From Mastigias papua (taxonomy: Eukaryota; Cnidaria; Scyphozoa; Rhizostomeae; Mastigiidae): a DNA stretch of 64,000 bases. Location of the stretch: positions 16,895,187 through 16,959,186 of the forward strand of contig OZ025269.1 of assembly GCA_964019165.1 (NCBI GenBank). Direction: 5' to 3'. Both the position numbers and the translations under genes were made by a program. Under the pieces are notes generated by a model that was not told the DNA's origin, made no database searches, and saw only the letters and a program-made list of their open reading frames with translations. This document shows positions 62,464 to 64,000 of this stretch, piece after piece (positions within the stretch are counted from its first letter, which is position 1; every line of letters begins with the position of its first letter).

Positions 62464-62699
62464 CATCTGACTGAAATGCTACACTGGGAATTTCTTTCAC
62501 TTCTAGTTACAGCTCTATTCTTTAGGTAGAGTTGCATGGATTCCTTTCGCTCTGTGGCAGCAACAGTTCTGACATCTTGGCAAAGCTGACTTAACTCTAC
62601 ATCAATTGTCTCTAAGTAGTTACTGAGCATGCCATTAACCTTACTATGGCTAAAGTGAAAATGCGCCATCCAGTGAACAATCAATTTGTTCTGATGCAA
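62464..62699 (-). other. Possible exon or transposon-coding remnant
   Basis: The minus-strand frame reads through a helical, charged stretch (NYLETIDVELSQLCQDVRTV, then ATERKESMQLYLKNRAV) that looks like coding sequence. It lacks an ATG at its start and directly adjoins a MITE. I could not find matching splice partners. It may be an exon of a gene running off the window or a fragment of transposon protein. Confidence 0.25.
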
Positions 62700-62999
62700 A
62701 TTTCAGTCTATCAGGTGTTTCGGAATTTCAATTTTCTACATGGTTGCCATAGGAATGAAAAGGAAACTTCCCTGGCATTTCCATAGCCAACAATGGCGGT
62801 ACCAGCCACCATAGGCTAGGGACCACGCCCTTTCTGGCTACACCCAGTCCACTGCAAAGATGTTGAATACCTCACTATTTCAGAGCAACGGCGTGCAATA
62901 AATACAGGACAAAAGTGTGATGGGTATGATGGATAGGTGTCCACACCATTAAGAATTGCACATACTATGAAAATGTGGCATCCAGACCATTTAGACAAA

Positions 63000-63125
63000 C
63001 ACTAACCGAAAATTATTCCCTGACTTTTCCTTGACTTATATGCTTTTCCACGGATTTTCCTGACTTTTCCAGGTTTTCACCGACTGTCTTAAAAAATTGA
63101 CATTTTCCAGATTTTCCAGGTTCTG
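63000..63125. repeat. TTTTCCAG/CTGACTTTTCC-rich dispersed-repeat fragment
   Basis: The phrases CCTGACTTTTCC, CTTTTCCACGGATTTTCC and TTTTCCAGATTTTCCAGG recur within 125 bases. The pattern looks like a fragment of an interspersed repeat. No boundaries could be fixed. Confidence 0.4.
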
Positions 63126-63514
63126 TGGCAACCATGCTCTATGTATCCCACTTACAGATACGAGCAACGCCCAAACCATAAATATCTAATTTTATAATCT
63201 TACTCCACATTCAATCACTGTCATCAACTCATTGGATTAATTTCTAATTCATAACTAACGAGGGTTTAAAAAAGCAAGATGATAAATTCAATTGTGAACA
63301 AATGCAAAAGTGAGGATTGTTATTGTGCTAGAATATCAACAATGAAAAGACGAACTCCGACAGGAAGCACGAATTATTCTCATCGTTTCGAATTCTACAC
63401 TGGATATACCTATAACTATCAGCAATGGCTTTCCATCTGGATGTGAAAAATCGCTTTTGTACCTAGTTGACAAATCTCGCTAATCAAATTCAAAAAATCC
63501 CTATAAAAATGGAG

Positions 63515-63680
63515 ATCTACGAGATAAGAAATCTAGCTATACGAGGCTACAAATCTCGCTTCTACGAGATTAGAAGTCTGGCTTCTATAAGATTAGAAGT
63601 CTGGCTTCTACAAGATTAGAAGCCTAGTTTCTACATGAATAGAGATCTAGCAGTTACTAGGCTAGAGATCTAATTTCACT
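63515..63680. repeat. 23-bp minisatellite, about seven copies
   Basis: Unit GATTAGAAGTCTGGCTTCTA plus three bases repeats at 23 bp (for example 63568 and 63591), with diverged copies on both sides. Each unit contains an internal dyad (TAGAAG...CTTCTA), so single strands could fold into short hairpins. Confidence 0.88.
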
Positions 63681-64000
63681 AGCCTCTCTTGCAAGTTGGC
63701 TCTTGTTATAGCACACAGCACACCGGGTTCTCCACAAATAATCCTTCATGTGCTTACGATTGCAAGAAAAGTGGCCATTGCATAGAAGAAACCAGCCTAT
63801 TGTCGAGGACCCGTTCTGATTAGAAGTTCTATCATGGCAAAAGATAAAACTATACATAAAGCTTTTCTCATTTCACTAGATCCAACTCCTCGACTTGTTC
63901 TATTTCAAGAAACATTGTAATGCAGACAAGCAGCAAAAGGAAGCTCTAGAGATATGACTTATAGAGTTTTCTTCCAACGAAGATGTCCAAAATTAGCTGA

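Noticed and set aside
62228..62500. 90-codon minus-strand frame
   Set aside because: Spans the short MITE and follows its inverted ends. No protein-like features.

Overview
This is a eukaryotic, animal-type window with an overall AT-rich base composition. It has spliced genes with GT...AG introns, long non-coding stretches, (AT)n/(AC)n/(ATT)n microsatellites, LINE and DNA-transposon debris, and one very large satellite array. The proteins I recognise are animal housekeeping proteins: OMA1, ACBD3/GCP60, a PPP1R15/GADD34-type phosphatase regulator and a TFAM-like mitochondrial HMG protein. A secreted PAN/apple-like protein resembles those expanded in cnidarians. I favour a marine invertebrate, perhaps a cnidarian or another early-branching animal, but the species cannot be fixed from the sequence alone.

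Layout. 0-4.8 kb: mostly gene-free, with one doubtful exon near 0.8-1.0 kb. 4.8-6.1 kb (-): OMA1 in one uninterrupted exon. 6.25-7.48 kb: a degenerate PIF/Harbinger-type element. 8.8-9.4 kb (-): a decayed LINE reverse transcriptase. 11.5-16.6 kb (-): ACBD3, five exons with matching splice phases. 16.66-17.17 kb: a MITE just upstream of ACBD3. 18.2 kb: a long (AT)n tract. 19.8-21.1 kb (-): an intronless glycosyltransferase-like type II membrane protein. 22.3-24.5 kb (-): a three-exon secreted PAN-like protein. 25.5-30.07 kb: a LINE split by a 3.27 kb hAT-like element with an exact 8-bp target duplication. 30.86-33.78 kb (+): PPP1R15-like gene, with a small hAT MITE between its candidate upstream exons and its main exon. 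35.8-39.2 kb (+): TFAM-like gene, two exons. 39.65-40.9 kb: a MITE nested within another MITE. 40.9-55.8 kb: a 107-bp satellite array. 56.0-57.1 kb (-): a 5'-truncated LINE. 59.0-59.87 kb (+): an unrecognised intact 290-residue ORF. 60-64 kb: microsatellite, a MITE and a 23-bp minisatellite, no firm gene.

Two genes share a theme of mitochondrial and stress biology. OMA1 is a stress-activated inner-membrane protease whose activation feeds the integrated stress response in other animals, and PPP1R15 ends that response by directing PP1 to eIF2-alpha. TFAM packages mitochondrial DNA. They lie on different strands, tens of kb apart, so the shared theme does not imply co-regulation. The most unusual object is the satellite. 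It has about 120 near-identical 107-bp monomers, decayed edge copies on both sides, and three separate higher-order periodicities of 10, 9 and 11 monomers. Each monomer also carries a splice-donor-like and a splice-acceptor-like sequence enclosing a 39-nt module that would stay in frame if spliced.
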